In this document: piece after piece, positions 1 to 9,451 of the stretch
How the letters are laid out: the number at the start of each line of letters is the position of its first letter
How positions within the stretch are numbered: the first letter of the stretch is position 1
Source: Saccharomonospora amisosensis
Lineage (GTDB): Bacteria; Actinomycetota; Actinomycetes; Mycobacteriales; Pseudonocardiaceae
Assembly (NCBI RefSeq): GCF_011761185.1
Contig: NZ_JAAOYM010000001.1
Location: 3,348,001 to 3,412,000 of the forward strand
Length of the DNA: 64,000 nucleotides
Reading direction: 5' to 3'
Position numbers and translations under genes: made by a program
Notes under the pieces: model-generated
The model's database searches: none
Told to the model about the DNA's origin: nothing
The model's input: only the letters and a program-made list of their open reading frames with translations

Positions 1-1
1 G

Positions 2-97
2 CCTCACCTGGCGGACCCTCGGTCGGACCTGCGCACCGACGTGATCGCTTCCACCCACATCCCCATCCCCACCGAACCCTTGCAGAGAGGTAGGTGA
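2..97 (+). CDS. 3' end of an unidentified upstream gene
   Basis: An open frame enters from the left edge and ends in TGA at 95-97, giving 31 visible residues that end THIPIPTEPLQRGR. Most codons end in G or C, as expected for real coding DNA here. Its stop overlaps a possible GTG start (94) of the next gene, so the two may be cotranscribed. Too little is visible to name a family. Confidence 0.4.
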   Translation, partial: PHLADPRSDLRTDVIASTHIPIPTEPLQRGR

Positions 98-99
98 CC

Positions 100-2211
100 A
101 TGCGATTACCGCGCATGGTGGCACTGGTGGCCGCAGTGGGCACGGCACTCGCCGTCGCACCGGCGACCTCGGCGGCACAACCCGCACCGCCGGCCGATAC
201 GGAGTTTCAGAAGGTCACGCTCAACGACAGTCCCGGCGAACCCATCGATCTCGCGGTGGTGCCCGACGGCCGGGTGCTGCACACCACCCGTGCCGGCCAG
301 TTGTGGCTGCACGACCCGCGAACCCGCCTGAACACGCTGGCGGCGGAACTGAACGTCTACACCCACGACGAGGAAGGGCTGCAAAGCGTCGCGGTCGATC
401 CCGGTTTCGACGGCAAGACCAACAGGTGGGTGTACCTGTACTACGCGCCTCCGATGGACACCCCGCGCGACGACCCCTCGACCCCGGACGTCAACGAGGG
501 TGACGCACCGACCAGCGGCAACCCTGCCGACTTCGAACCGTTCAAGGGTGTCCAGCGGCTGTCGCGATTCCAGTTGGTTGGCAACAAGCTCGACCTCTCC
601 AGCGAGCAGCAGATCCTCGAGGTAGCGGAGGACCGGGGCATCTGCTGCCACGTCGGCGGTGACATCACCTTCGACGGGCAGGGCAACCTGTACCTTTCCA
701 CCGGCGACGACACCAACCCGTTCGAGTCCGACGGATACGCTCCTATCGACGAGCGAGCCGACCGCAACCCCGCGTTCGACGCCCAGCGCAGCTCCGCCAA
801 CACCAACGATCTGCGCGGCAAGGTGTTGCGGATCCGGGTGCAGCGGGACGGCTCCTACACCATTCCCGAGGGCAACCTGTTCGAGCCAGGAACACCGAAG
901 ACCCGTCCGGAGATCTACCTGATGGGGCTGCGCAACCCGTTCCGGATCGAGGTGAACAGCGACGGTGACCTCTACGTCGCCGACTACTCCCCCGACGCGG
1001 GCTCCGCCGACCCGCAGCGCGGTCCCGCCGGGCAGGGACGCTGGTTCGTGGCAAGCGAGTCCGGCAACTACGGCTGGCCCTACTGCGTCACGCCGGACAT
1101 GCCCTACATCGACTACGACTTCGCCACGCGGGAGTCAGGCGAGGCGTTCGACTGCTCGGCGCCACGCAACGACTCTCCGAACAACACCGGCCTCACCGAG
1201 CTGCCACCGGTGGAGCAATCCGATGTGTGGTACGGCTACGGCGCCTCGGAACGGTTCCCCGAACTCGGTACCGGGGGCATCGGACCCATGGCGGGACCCG
1301 CGTACGACTACGACGCTGTCGACCGGCGTGGCAAGAACCCGGCGGCCTGGCCGAAGTACTACGACGGCATGCCGTTGTTCTACGAATGGACCCGCGACTA
1401 CATCAAGGGGTTCCGCCTCGGCGAGGACGGCGAGGTGGCCTCCATCGAGGACGTGCTTCCGTCGATTCCGGTGTCCGGACCGATCGACATGGAGTTCGGC
1501 CCTGACGGGGCGCTGTACGTGCTCGAGTACGGCAAGGGCTACTTCGCGGAGAACCCGGGGGCGCAGTTGGCTCGCATCGACTACATCGGCCCGCGTGGCA
1601 ACCACACGCCCGTGCCGAAGGTAGCGGTCGACACCGACAACGGGCGTACCCCGCTGACGGTCTCCTTCTCCAGTGACGGAACCCAGGACCCCGACGGTGA
1701 CCGACTCCGCTACGAGTGGGATTTCGACTCCGACGGCCGGGTGGACTCCTGGCAGGCCAACCCGACACACACCTATCAGGAGAACGGCGTCTACACCGCG
1801 ACGCTGAAGGTGACCGACGTCGGCGGCAAGCATCGAGGCCGGTCGGCGTCGGCTGAGGTCGACATCGTGGTGGGCAACGAGGCACCGGTGGTGGAGTTCG
1901 TCAGCCCCACCGACGGGCAGTCCTTCACCTGGGGTGACCTGATCGAGTTCGAGGTGTCGGTGACCGACGATCAGCCGGTGGACTGCTCGCGCGTCGAGGT
2001 GACCTACATCCTCGGCCACGACGAGCACGGGCACCCGCAGACCACCGCCTCCGGTTGCACCGGCTCGATCGAGACCACGGTTCCGGAGGGGCACGACCCC
2101 GCGCACGACGATCTGGCGGGCGTGTTCCACGCGACCTACACCGATCCGGGCGGCGATGGGGTGCCTTCGCTGTCCGGTGAGGCCGAGGTCGTTCTGCGAC
2201 CCACACAGTGA
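100..2211 (+). CDS. Secreted sorbosone/glucose dehydrogenase-type beta-propeller with PKD domain
   Basis: About 703 residues with a clear signal peptide (RLPRMVALVAAVGTALAVA, cleavage near APATSAAQ). The first ~500 residues look like the glucose/sorbosone dehydrogenase beta-propeller family, with the repeated LYVADYSPDAG and GPDGALYVLEYG blade motifs. Around residues 510-600 is a PKD domain (DPDGDRLRYEWDFDSDG, then HTYQENGVYTATLKVTD). Proteins of this kind are exported and act on sugars or polysaccharides, often with PQQ, but substrate and cofactor cannot be read here. An AGAGAGG ribosome site precedes both GTG (94) and ATG (100); ATG has the better spacing. The gene ends at a strong terminator. 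Confidence 0.8.
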   Translation: MRLPRMVALVAAVGTALAVAPATSAAQPAPPADTEFQKVTLNDSPGEPIDLAVVPDGRVLHTTRAGQLWLHDPRTRLNTLAAELNVYTHDEEGLQSVAVDPGFDGKTNRWVYLYYAPPMDTPRDDPSTPDVNEGDAPTSGNPADFEPFKGVQRLSRFQLVGNKLDLSSEQQILEVAEDRGICCHVGGDITFDGQGNLYLSTGDDTNPFESDGYAPIDERADRNPAFDAQRSSANTNDLRGKVLRIRVQRDGSYTIPEGNLFEPGTPKTRPEIYLMGLRNPFRIEVNSDGDLYVADYSPDAGSADPQRGPAGQGRWFVASESGNYGWPYCVTPDMPYIDYDFATRESGEAFDCSAPRNDSPNNTGLTELPPVEQSDVWYGYGASERFPELGTGGIGPMAGPAYDYDAVDRRGKNPAAWPKYYDGMPLFYEWTRDYIKGFRLGEDGEVASIEDVLPSIPVSGPIDMEFGPDGALYVLEYGKGYFAENPGAQLARIDYIGPRGNHTPVPKVAVDTDNGRTPLTVSFSSDGTQDPDGDRLRYEWDFDSDGRVDSWQANPTHTYQENGVYTATLKVTDVGGKHRGRSASAEVDIVVGNEAPVVEFVSPTDGQSFTWGDLIEFEVSVTDDQPVDCSRVEVTYILGHDEHGHPQTTASGCTGSIETTVPEGHDPAHDDLAGVFHATYTDPGGDGVPSLSGEAEVVLRPTQ

Positions 2212-2218
2212 GAACCGG

Positions 2219-2259
2219 CCCGTGGTGCCCCGCCCGGCGGCGGGGCACCACGGGTCTTT
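2219..2259 (+). terminator. Rho-independent terminator
   Basis: A perfect 16-bp stem (2219-2234 paired with 2239-2254, loop CGGC) is followed by TCTTT, just after the stop of the propeller protein. It separates that gene from the hydrolase downstream. Confidence 0.85.
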
Positions 2260-2339
2260 CCCTGAGCCGGACCGAACCCCTTTCGCGCCGCCGTCGTTGA
2301 TGAGCACACGACGCGACGGTGCGAGCGGGAGGACTGCGG

Positions 2340-3848
2340 ATGCGCACAACCAGCCTGGCGGCGGTGGTCGCCCTGACCGCCGGGATCGTGCTGGCAGCAC
2401 CGGTTTCGGCCGGTGGCGAGCCTTCCGGGCCGGATAACGTCTGCATCCCCAGCGTGCCGGAGACCGACGTGCTCGAACCCGGCCCGGTGGACATCTGCGT
2501 CAGCGTGTTCAAGCCGGCGGACGCGTCGAGGGACAACCGGGTCCCCGTGTTGCTGCACAGCCACGGCTGGGGCGGCAGCCGCACCTCCGCGCCAGGCTCG
2601 TTCCAGCGTTACCTCGACGCGGGCTTCGGCGTGGTCAGCATCGACCAGCGTGGGTTCGGCGAGAGCGGCGGCAAGGCACACGTGGAGGACCCCGCCTTCG
2701 AGGGCGCGGACGTCATCGCCGTCGTCGACTACGTCGCGAGTCTGGACTGGGTGAAGCGCGACGGCCCCGACGACCCGGTGCTCGGCGCGATCGGCGGCTC
2801 CTACGGCGGCGGCTACCAGTTCGTGGGCGCGTTCACCGAACTCATGCTCACCGGCCGCACGCGCTTCGACGCACTCGCTCCGCAGATCACCTGGTACTCA
2901 CTCAACGAAAGCCTCGCGCCGAGCGATGTGGTGCGCACCGCATGGACGGGCCTGCTCTATACCGCGGGCCTCGACGCGCACACCTCTACCGTCCACACCG
3001 GATTCGCCGAGGGAATGGCCACCGGTGACTGGCCCGCGAGCATGGCTGAGTTCTTCGGCGACAACGGGCCCGCCTTCCACGTCGAGCAAGGCGGGAAGCT
3101 GGACATTCCGGTACTGCTGCGGCAGGGCATCAGTGACAACCTCTTCCCGCTGGACCAGGCGATCAAGAACTTCGACACGGCGCTGACCGACCGCGCCCGC
3201 CGCGACAGCCTGCTCATCGGCTACAACGGCGGGCACGCGCTGCCGAACGTCCTTCCCGTCGGCACCGCCGTGTCCGGCGACGCGTGTTCGGCGCGGCTCA
3301 GCGGAGCCGGTTACGACGAGCTGGAGCTGCGGTTCTTCGCCGAGAACCTGCTGGGCGCGCCGCGCGAGCTCACCGGCCACGGCCGCTACCACCTGATGAC
3401 CGCCCGCGGTGACTGCCTCAGCGTGGACTCGGTCGCCCCGACGGCGCGGTACTCGCTGCCCGACATCACCACCACGACGGCGGCGGGCGTGCCGCAGGCC
3501 ATCAAGATCGCCGACGGCCCGCTGACCATCGCGGGCACCTCGCGCCTCGACGCGCTGGTCACCGCGCTGGGTGTGGACAGCAGGGCGTTCTTCGCGCTCA
3601 GCGCCGGCACCTCACCGCTGGACGCGCGGGTGATCCAGAACAACGTGCTGCCGCACCGCGAGGAGAGCCTGAACCTCGGTACCAGGCGCCAGATCGAACT
3701 GCCCTCGGTCGCCGCCACCGTCAAGGAAGGTGAGTCACTGTTCCTCACGGTGAGCCCGACCTCGGACATGTTCGCGCTACACGGCAGCCGCACGCCCGGC
3801 GCAATGGTGCTCAAGGACGTGGCGGTGAACCTACCGGTCGTCAGCTGA
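2340..3848 (+). CDS. Secreted S15/CocE-type alpha/beta hydrolase
   Basis: 502 residues. The start is ATG 2340, behind GGAGGA at 2328-2333; an in-frame GTG at 2319 lacks a site. A signal peptide (SLAAVVALTAGIVLAAPVSAGG) predicts export. The hydrolase core has the oxyanion region LLHSHGWGGS, the nucleophile elbow GGSYGGGYQ, an acidic residue in the block QGISDNLFPLDQA and the histidine in YNGGHALPN. The C-terminal third resembles the jelly-roll of X-Pro dipeptidyl peptidases and CocE esterases. It could be a peptidase or an esterase; the sequence does not decide. It converges on tmm with a 31-bp gap. Confidence 0.75.
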   Translation: MRTTSLAAVVALTAGIVLAAPVSAGGEPSGPDNVCIPSVPETDVLEPGPVDICVSVFKPADASRDNRVPVLLHSHGWGGSRTSAPGSFQRYLDAGFGVVSIDQRGFGESGGKAHVEDPAFEGADVIAVVDYVASLDWVKRDGPDDPVLGAIGGSYGGGYQFVGAFTELMLTGRTRFDALAPQITWYSLNESLAPSDVVRTAWTGLLYTAGLDAHTSTVHTGFAEGMATGDWPASMAEFFGDNGPAFHVEQGGKLDIPVLLRQGISDNLFPLDQAIKNFDTALTDRARRDSLLIGYNGGHALPNVLPVGTAVSGDACSARLSGAGYDELELRFFAENLLGAPRELTGHGRYHLMTARGDCLSVDSVAPTARYSLPDITTTTAAGVPQAIKIADGPLTIAGTSRLDALVTALGVDSRAFFALSAGTSPLDARVIQNNVLPHREESLNLGTRRQIELPSVAATVKEGESLFLTVSPTSDMFALHGSRTPGAMVLKDVAVNLPVVS

Positions 3849-3879
3849 CGCGGGTGAGGCCAACCGCAGGCCCGCGGAT

Positions 3880-5217
3880 TCACGGGCGGAGGAAACGTGC
3901 CTGCGAGTCGTCGAGTTCGTTCCACCACGGCGTGTGGTGCAGCGGCGCCACCGTGCCGGTGCACGGCGAGCGGAACGAGCGGTCGCGGTAGCCGGTGATG
4001 CTCTCGTCCTTGTGGTGCTCCCAGGCGACGAAGTGCTCACGGACCAGGTCCAGATCGAAAGCGGGGTAGTCGGTGCGCCCGCACAGGTCGGCGACGTAGT
4101 CGGTCTGAAAGGCGATGTCGTCCATCGGACCCGTGAGCGTGTTCTGGCGGTCGAGCCAGCCCGCTATGTCGGCCTCCATCTCGGCGGCGGGTGGCAGGGC
4201 GATTCGTCCGAGCACCACGTCCCTGGCGAAGAACGCCTGCGCGTCGAACATCGTGAAGGTGTAGTACTGATCCTGCATCGCCAGGTACAGCAACCTGGGG
4301 TTGGCCGTGGACACGACACCCTTGTACAGCCCCGCCGGGTACAGCACGTTGGGGGTGCGCAGCCGGAGTTCGTCTCGCAGGAACGGGAAGTGGTGCCGAT
4401 ACCCGGTGCACATGATGATCGCGTCCACGGCGCAAGCCGTGCCGTCCACGAAGTGTGCCGTGCGGTCCTGCACGCGGTCGAGTGCGGGAACCTCGCGTAT
4501 CCCGGCAGGCCAGTCGAATCCCATCGGTCGGGTGCGGTAGGAGATCGTCACCGAGCTAGCGCCGTACTTCAATGCCTGCAGGGCGATGTCCTCGGCCGAG
4601 TAGCTGCTGCCGAGAACGAGCAGGTCGCGTCCCGCGAACTCGCTCGCGTCGCGGAAGTCGTGGGAGTGCAGCACCCGGCCGGGAAACGTCGAGAAGCCCG
4701 GGTATTCGGGAACGTTCGGTGTGGAGAAGTGCCCGCTGGCGACGATGACCCAGTCGAACGTCTCCGTCCGCGTCACCGCGTCCGGACGAGTCTGCGAGGT
4801 CACGGTGAAGGTTTCGGTGGCCTCGTCGAAGTCGACCCAGCGAACCGCCGTGTCGAACCTGATCCGGGAGCGGATGTTGCTCTTCTTCGCTCTGCCGGTG
4901 ATGTAGTCGTAGAGGACCTCGCGGGGTGGGAAGGACGGGATCGGCCCACCGAAGTGTTCGTCGAAGGTGTAGTCGGCGAACTCCAGACACTCTTTGGGGC
5001 CGTTGGACCACAGGTACCGGTACATGCTGCCGTGCACCGGGTCGCCGTACTCGTCCAGCCCGGTGCGCCAGGTGTAGTTCCACAGCCCTCCCCAGTCGCT
5101 CTGCTTCTCGAAACAGACGACCTCGTCGACGGCGGCGCCGTCGAGCCGGGCTTGCTCGAACGCGTGTAGCTGGGCCAGGCCGCTGGGCCCGGCGCCGATG
5201 ATCGCGACGCGGGACAT
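3880..5217 (-). CDS. tmm: Trimethylamine monooxygenase (flavin-containing)
   Basis: 445 residues from ATG 5217, preceded by AGGAGG. It has the FAD motif GAGPSGLAQ at the N-terminus, the NADPH motif LGSSYSAEDIA, and blocks typical of bacterial Tmm: FEKQSDWGGLWNYTWRTG, YRYLWSNGPKECLEF, MQDQYYTFTMFDAQA and CTGTVAPLHHTPW. Tmm oxidises trimethylamine to trimethylamine N-oxide with NADPH and oxygen in the cytoplasm. It is the last gene of the leftward amine module, 14 bp after tdm, which uses its product. Resemblance to characterised Methylocella and marine Tmm is judged from memory but is close over the full length. Confidence 0.93.
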   Translation of the reverse strand: MSRVAIIGAGPSGLAQLHAFEQARLDGAAVDEVVCFEKQSDWGGLWNYTWRTGLDEYGDPVHGSMYRYLWSNGPKECLEFADYTFDEHFGGPIPSFPPREVLYDYITGRAKKSNIRSRIRFDTAVRWVDFDEATETFTVTSQTRPDAVTRTETFDWVIVASGHFSTPNVPEYPGFSTFPGRVLHSHDFRDASEFAGRDLLVLGSSYSAEDIALQALKYGASSVTISYRTRPMGFDWPAGIREVPALDRVQDRTAHFVDGTACAVDAIIMCTGYRHHFPFLRDELRLRTPNVLYPAGLYKGVVSTANPRLLYLAMQDQYYTFTMFDAQAFFARDVVLGRIALPPAAEMEADIAGWLDRQNTLTGPMDDIAFQTDYVADLCGRTDYPAFDLDLVREHFVAWEHHKDESITGYRDRSFRSPCTGTVAPLHHTPWWNELDDSQARFLRP

Positions 5218-5231
5218 GGATGACCTCCTGG

Positions 5232-7517
5232 TCAGGATCGCGGGCGGGTCTTGCCCGGGTCGTAGAACGGGATCGGCACGACTTGTGCCGCTATGCGTTT
5301 GCGCAGGCCGTCGAGCTTGCCGACGGCCACGGCCGTGCCGGGCTCGGCATGCTCCACGGCGATCCGGCACAGTGCGATGTTGGCGCGCAGCACGGGCGAG
5401 CGTGCCGCGCTGGTGACGACACCAACGTTGTGGCGTCCCACGCGCACGCTGTCACCGTGCGCCGCGGGTTCGTTGCCTTCCAGTTCGAGGCCGACGAGCA
5501 CCCGCTGCGGGTTGGCCTCGCGGGCGAGCAACGCCTGCCTGCCGACGAAGTCGTCGGGCTTGGACCGCAGTGGCACCGTGAAGCCGATGCCTGCCTCGAA
5601 CGGGTCGGTCCGGTCGCAGAACTCGTGCCCCGCGAAGGGCAGTGCGGCCTCGATCCGCAGGGTGTCCAGGGCGGTGAGCCCCAGCGGTACGAGGCCGTGT
5701 CCCGCGCCCGCCTCCCACACGGCGTCCCACAGCGCGGGCGCGTCGCTGGGATGCACCCACAACTCGTAGCCGAGTTCACCGGTGTAGCCGGTGCGCGAAA
5801 CCAGCAAGGGCGGGCCGAACTGGTCACCGACGCGGCCGATGGCGAAGCGGAACCAGGCCAGCTCGGCGAGGTCGGGCTCGTGTCGCGGGGTCCAGACGAC
5901 CTCGGCGAGCAGGTCCCTGCTCGCCGGTCCCTGCACGGCGATGTTGTGCAGTTGGTCGGTCGAGTCCTTGACCCACACCCGGTCCAGCTCGAGCCGGGTG
6001 GCCTGTTCACGCAGCCAATCGCCGTCGTAGGCGTCGCCGCCGACGAAGCGGAAGTTGTCCTCCCCCAGCCGGAACACCGTACAGTCGTCGATCATGCCAC
6101 CGGTGTCGTGGCACAGTGCCGAATAGCCGACCTGGCCTCGCGCGAGCCTGCGCACATCTCGGGTGAGGGTGGCCTGCAGCAGCGCCTCCGCGTCGGGACC
6201 GAGGATCTCGAACTTGCGCAGTGCGGAGAGGTCCTGCACGGTCGCGCGCTCGCGGCACGCCCAGTACTCGGCTCTGGGCCCGTGGTTGTCGAAGCTCTCG
6301 GGCAGCCAGTAGCCGCGGTAGTCGGTGAACCGGCGCGTCAGTCTCTCCGTTCTCGGCGCGAAGCCGGTGCTCCTGGTCAGGGTGGCGGGTTCCTCCGGTG
6401 TCACGCGGTGTCCGATGGCCATGGAGAAGGTCCTCCTCGCGTCGTAGACCCGGATGTGCACGTCGGTGGGCACCCAGGAATTGGCGGGATCGATGTCGTC
6501 CGGGCAGGCGGAGGAAGCACACACCAGGTCGGTCATGGCGCGCAGCAACACGTGGTCGCCCGGGCGCGACCACGGCTCGTCGAACACGAACAGGTTGTCG
6601 TCGTCGAATCGGGTGTTGTAGAAGAAGTTCAGTGCGGGCCAGCCCGCTCGTGCGGCGATACCGTACTTCGCCAGCCGAGCGTTGAAGTTGTCCGTGCAGT
6701 TGACGTGCCCGGGGTAGCCGAGGTCCTCGTAGTACTTCGCCGTGCAGGCCAGGCCGAACGCGTCGTGCCGCCCCACCGTGTCGCGCACCACCCGCACGAG
6801 TGGCTGGGCCCGCGCGTCGAAGAACACGCTCGCCTGTCCCGGCCTCGGGTACGCCGTACCCGTCACGGACCGGGTCGTCGTGGCATCCAGGCCCTGTTCC
6901 ACGCCGTCCTGCAACCGCCTGGCGCTAAAGGCGAGGAAGTCGGAGCACTGTCCACCCTCGACGTCGATCACCTGGATGTACTGACCTTCCCTGACCTCGT
7001 AGTCCAGCGCCGTGGCCGCGTCCACCCGCAGGTCGAGCAGCGGCTCCGCCAGCGGCTCGGGAAGCACGGGCTCGGGCTTGCCCCGGAGAGTCGATCTGTG
7101 CACCTCCAGCAGCAGGTCCGAGGGCGGGTTCGCGAACCGGTCGTCCACCCGCATCGGGGTGGCTGGTGCGGCCACCACCACCGCGCACGGGTGGTCGGCC
7201 ACGAACGCTTCCCTGGCACCCGCGGGCGAGGAAGCGCCGAACAACCGCGTGGCCGCGACCCGTAGCGGGTCGAGGCCGTGCTCGGCCAGCAGCGCGGGCA
7301 CCGTGCTCTCACCACGCCGTGCCAGCTCCCGCAGCACCGTGGCAGGCTCGTCCGGCCGCACCCCGAGCGCCGCACCGTCGCTGAGGACGGTCAGTTCCGC
7401 CGGCTGCCTGCCGTGCCGGTCGACGATCTCCAGCCGGTCGCCACCGTGCAGCCGCAGTGCCGTGACGGCGCCCGGCCGCACCCGAAAGGTCTCCGCCGGC
7501 TGCCCTTGCGAGCGCAT
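5232..7517 (-). CDS. tdm: Trimethylamine N-oxide demethylase
   Basis: 761 residues in two parts. Residues ~1-370 are a DUF1989 (urea-carboxylase-associated) domain with EGGQCSDFLAF, HVNCTDNFN and SSACPDD. Cysteines 258, 274 and 338 match the spacing I recall for the zinc site of Methylocella Tdm. Residues ~390-750 are a GcvT/aminomethyltransferase-like tetrahydrofolate-binding domain (SRTGYTGELGYELWVHP, LGLTALDTLRIEAALPFAGHE). This fusion is the hallmark of Tdm, which splits TMAO into dimethylamine and formaldehyde and passes the C1 unit to folate. It lies between the heme demethylase and tmm, so substrate and product enzymes flank it. Confidence 0.92.
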   Translation of the reverse strand: MRSQGQPAETFRVRPGAVTALRLHGGDRLEIVDRHGRQPAELTVLSDGAALGVRPDEPATVLRELARRGESTVPALLAEHGLDPLRVAATRLFGASSPAGAREAFVADHPCAVVVAAPATPMRVDDRFANPPSDLLLEVHRSTLRGKPEPVLPEPLAEPLLDLRVDAATALDYEVREGQYIQVIDVEGGQCSDFLAFSARRLQDGVEQGLDATTTRSVTGTAYPRPGQASVFFDARAQPLVRVVRDTVGRHDAFGLACTAKYYEDLGYPGHVNCTDNFNARLAKYGIAARAGWPALNFFYNTRFDDDNLFVFDEPWSRPGDHVLLRAMTDLVCASSACPDDIDPANSWVPTDVHIRVYDARRTFSMAIGHRVTPEEPATLTRSTGFAPRTERLTRRFTDYRGYWLPESFDNHGPRAEYWACRERATVQDLSALRKFEILGPDAEALLQATLTRDVRRLARGQVGYSALCHDTGGMIDDCTVFRLGEDNFRFVGGDAYDGDWLREQATRLELDRVWVKDSTDQLHNIAVQGPASRDLLAEVVWTPRHEPDLAELAWFRFAIGRVGDQFGPPLLVSRTGYTGELGYELWVHPSDAPALWDAVWEAGAGHGLVPLGLTALDTLRIEAALPFAGHEFCDRTDPFEAGIGFTVPLRSKPDDFVGRQALLAREANPQRVLVGLELEGNEPAAHGDSVRVGRHNVGVVTSAARSPVLRANIALCRIAVEHAEPGTAVAVGKLDGLRKRIAAQVVPIPFYDPGKTRPRS

Positions 7518-7520
7518 CCT

Positions 7521-8495
7521 TCAGCCCCCGGCCAACCAGTGTGCGGCGGCGTCGCGGTAGTGGCTCAGCCCCTTGTACTCGGTCAGGTCGTCAGGTAGTT
7601 CGGCCAGCACCGAGGCGAACCGGCTTCGCCACGCCGGGACCCGCGCGAGGTCGGTCAGCGAGAGCAGGTAGGTGCGGATGAGAAACAGGATCGCCCCGCT
7701 GCGGGGCAGCCGCAGCAGATGCTGCACCTCGACGCGCAGGTGCAGCCGGTCGGGCAGGGCGGGATCGGTGACGACGAGGCGGCGGTCGCGCCCCCACTCG
7801 GGGTAGGTCTCGGTGGAGGTGTCCAGCCGCCGGTCGACCGTCATCGTCCAGTTGGTGCGCCGGTACTCCTGACCGGCTTCGAGCCGCATCAGGAACCGCT
7901 CGGCCCTGGTGATCACCCGTTCCTCGTGGACTCGGGGAACGGGGCCGTGTATCTCGAGGAAGCGCATCCCGACGTCGAAGCCCAGTGACCAGTCGGCGGC
8001 GAACGTGACCAGCCCGGCATCGGCCCACAGCGCGTCCTCACGCTGGTCCAGCAGCACGATGTCCTCCTGCGCCTGGCTGCCCGCGAACAGCAGCGGGTCG
8101 CAGGGCAGCGAGTCCTCCTCGCCGAGCACGAACTCCTGTTTCACCCCGAGCAGGTCGTTGCGCCACCGGTAGGTGGTGCCGTCTCGATGCAGGCTCATCT
8201 GCCCGGGGTAGGTCGCCGCCAACTCGCCGAGCACGGTGAGCAGCGCGTCCCAGGTCGCGACCCGCATGTGCGGCAGCACCGTGCACCGGCTGGGGTCGCG
8301 CCGCAGGATCCGCTCCCGTTCGGTCAGTTCCGCCTCGTAGGTGGCATCGAGGTCGAGCACGTGCTCGCCCCACCCGCCTGCCTCCGTGGGTACGAACTGG
8401 CGAGCGGGCTCGACATTCGTGCTGTAGCGGTAGGTGTCCTCCCGAAACGGGAACGGGAATCGCGCGAGGTGCGACGAAAGCATCGTGTCCGTCAT
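7521..8495 (-). CDS. Heme-dependent oxidative N-demethylase / dimethylamine monooxygenase heme subunit (DUF3445)
   Basis: 324 residues from ATG 8495, which overlaps the stop of the reductase gene (ATGA). The protein belongs to the DUF3445 / heme-dependent oxidative N-demethylase family, a PAS-fold heme enzyme known to demethylate dimethylamine to methylamine and formaldehyde. Visible family blocks are FPFREDTYRYSTNVEPA, SLGFDVGMRFLEIHGPVPRV, RAERFLMRLEAGQEYRRTNW and FLIRTYLLSL. The two preceding genes encode the expected electron-transfer and small subunits. An in-frame upstream extension to 8651 runs antisense-like through the reductase gene and is rejected. Confidence 0.88.
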   Translation of the reverse strand: MTDTMLSSHLARFPFPFREDTYRYSTNVEPARQFVPTEAGGWGEHVLDLDATYEAELTERERILRRDPSRCTVLPHMRVATWDALLTVLGELAATYPGQMSLHRDGTTYRWRNDLLGVKQEFVLGEEDSLPCDPLLFAGSQAQEDIVLLDQREDALWADAGLVTFAADWSLGFDVGMRFLEIHGPVPRVHEERVITRAERFLMRLEAGQEYRRTNWTMTVDRRLDTSTETYPEWGRDRRLVVTDPALPDRLHLRVEVQHLLRLPRSGAILFLIRTYLLSLTDLARVPAWRSRFASVLAELPDDLTEYKGLSHYRDAAAHWLAGG

Positions 8496-9451
8496 AGGTC
8501 GAGCTCCAACTCCTGGTCCAGACATCGCGAAACGCAGCACATAACCGTGTCGGCGGCCGCTCGTTCGGCTTCGGACAGGTACAGATCCCGGTGCAGCGGC
8601 CGTCCCCGCACCACACTCACCCGGCATTCGCCGCAGACGCCCTGCCTGCACATGTTGGGTACCGGGGTGCCCGCCTTCTCAAGTGCTTCGAGCAGGCTCA
8701 CGCCCGAGGGCACGCTCACCCGCGTCCCGGACCTGGCGAGTGTGACGGTGAACGGCGCGCCCGGGTCGAGTTCCGCAGCGGAGAACCGCTCAACGTGCAC
8801 CCGGTCGGCAAGCCAGCCCGCTTCGGCGGCGCCTGCCCGCACGTCGTCGAGCATTTCACCGGGCCCGCAGGCGTACAGGTGGGTGCCGAGTGGGCTCGCA
8901 CGCAACTCGGCCCGCACGGCACGGGTGAGATCGGCTCGCCCGGTGTACTCGCGCAACCGATCGCCACACAGCCTTCTCAACTCGGCCACGTGTGCACCCG
9001 CTCCGGGCCGGTGGGCGTAGTAGAGCCGGAACGACCGGCCCCACTGCCGCGCGGCGCGCACGTGGGACAGCATCGGCGTGATGCCGATGCCACCCGCGAC
9101 GAGCAGGTGGTGGTGCGCGCTCGCCGCCGGGGGGAACGCGCTGCGCGGCCCGCTCACCCTCAGCACGTCGCCGACCTCGATGCCGTGCAGGAAGACCGAT
9201 CCGCCGTCGCCGCCGGGGCAGCGCAGTACCGAGATCGTGTACTCCTCGGGCTCGATACCGTCGCCGGTCAGCGAGTAGGCGTTGCGCCGGTCGCCGCAGT
9301 CCACCACGACGTGACTGCCGGGAACGAACGGCGGCAGCCCGCCACCGTCCGCCCTGCGCAGGCGCAGCATGCGAATGTCCGCCGCTACGTGTTCCGCACC
9401 CGCTACCCGCAGCAGTAGGCCCTCGTCAGTCCTGCCGTCACGCTCGTTCAC
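8492..9451 (-). CDS. Flavin / [2Fe-2S] reductase component of dimethylamine monooxygenase
   Basis: 319 residues of the phthalate-dioxygenase-reductase type. Order: flavin-binding barrel (RNAYSLTG, about residues 56-63), NAD(P)-binding domain (LLVAGGIGITPMLSH), then a plant-type ferredoxin domain with the cluster motif CRQGVCGECRVSVVRG and a fourth cysteine near VMCCVSR. It carries electrons from NAD(P)H to the heme subunit. It overlaps its neighbours on both sides by four bases, so the three monooxygenase genes are translationally coupled. Confidence 0.9.
   Translation of the reverse strand: MNERDGRTDEGLLLRVAGAEHVAADIRMLRLRRADGGGLPPFVPGSHVVVDCGDRRNAYSLTGDGIEPEEYTISVLRCPGGDGGSVFLHGIEVGDVLRVSGPRSAFPPAASAHHHLLVAGGIGITPMLSHVRAARQWGRSFRLYYAHRPGAGAHVAELRRLCGDRLREYTGRADLTRAVRAELRASPLGTHLYACGPGEMLDDVRAGAAEAGWLADRVHVERFSAAELDPGAPFTVTLARSGTRVSVPSGVSLLEALEKAGTPVPNMCRQGVCGECRVSVVRGRPLHRDLYLSEAERAAADTVMCCVSRCLDQELELDL

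Noticed and set aside
5220-7265. 681-residue open frame on the plus strand
   Set aside because: It is fully antisense to tdm, is rich in Arg, Gly, Val and Gln, has no recognisable motif, and arises from GC-rich codon shadow.
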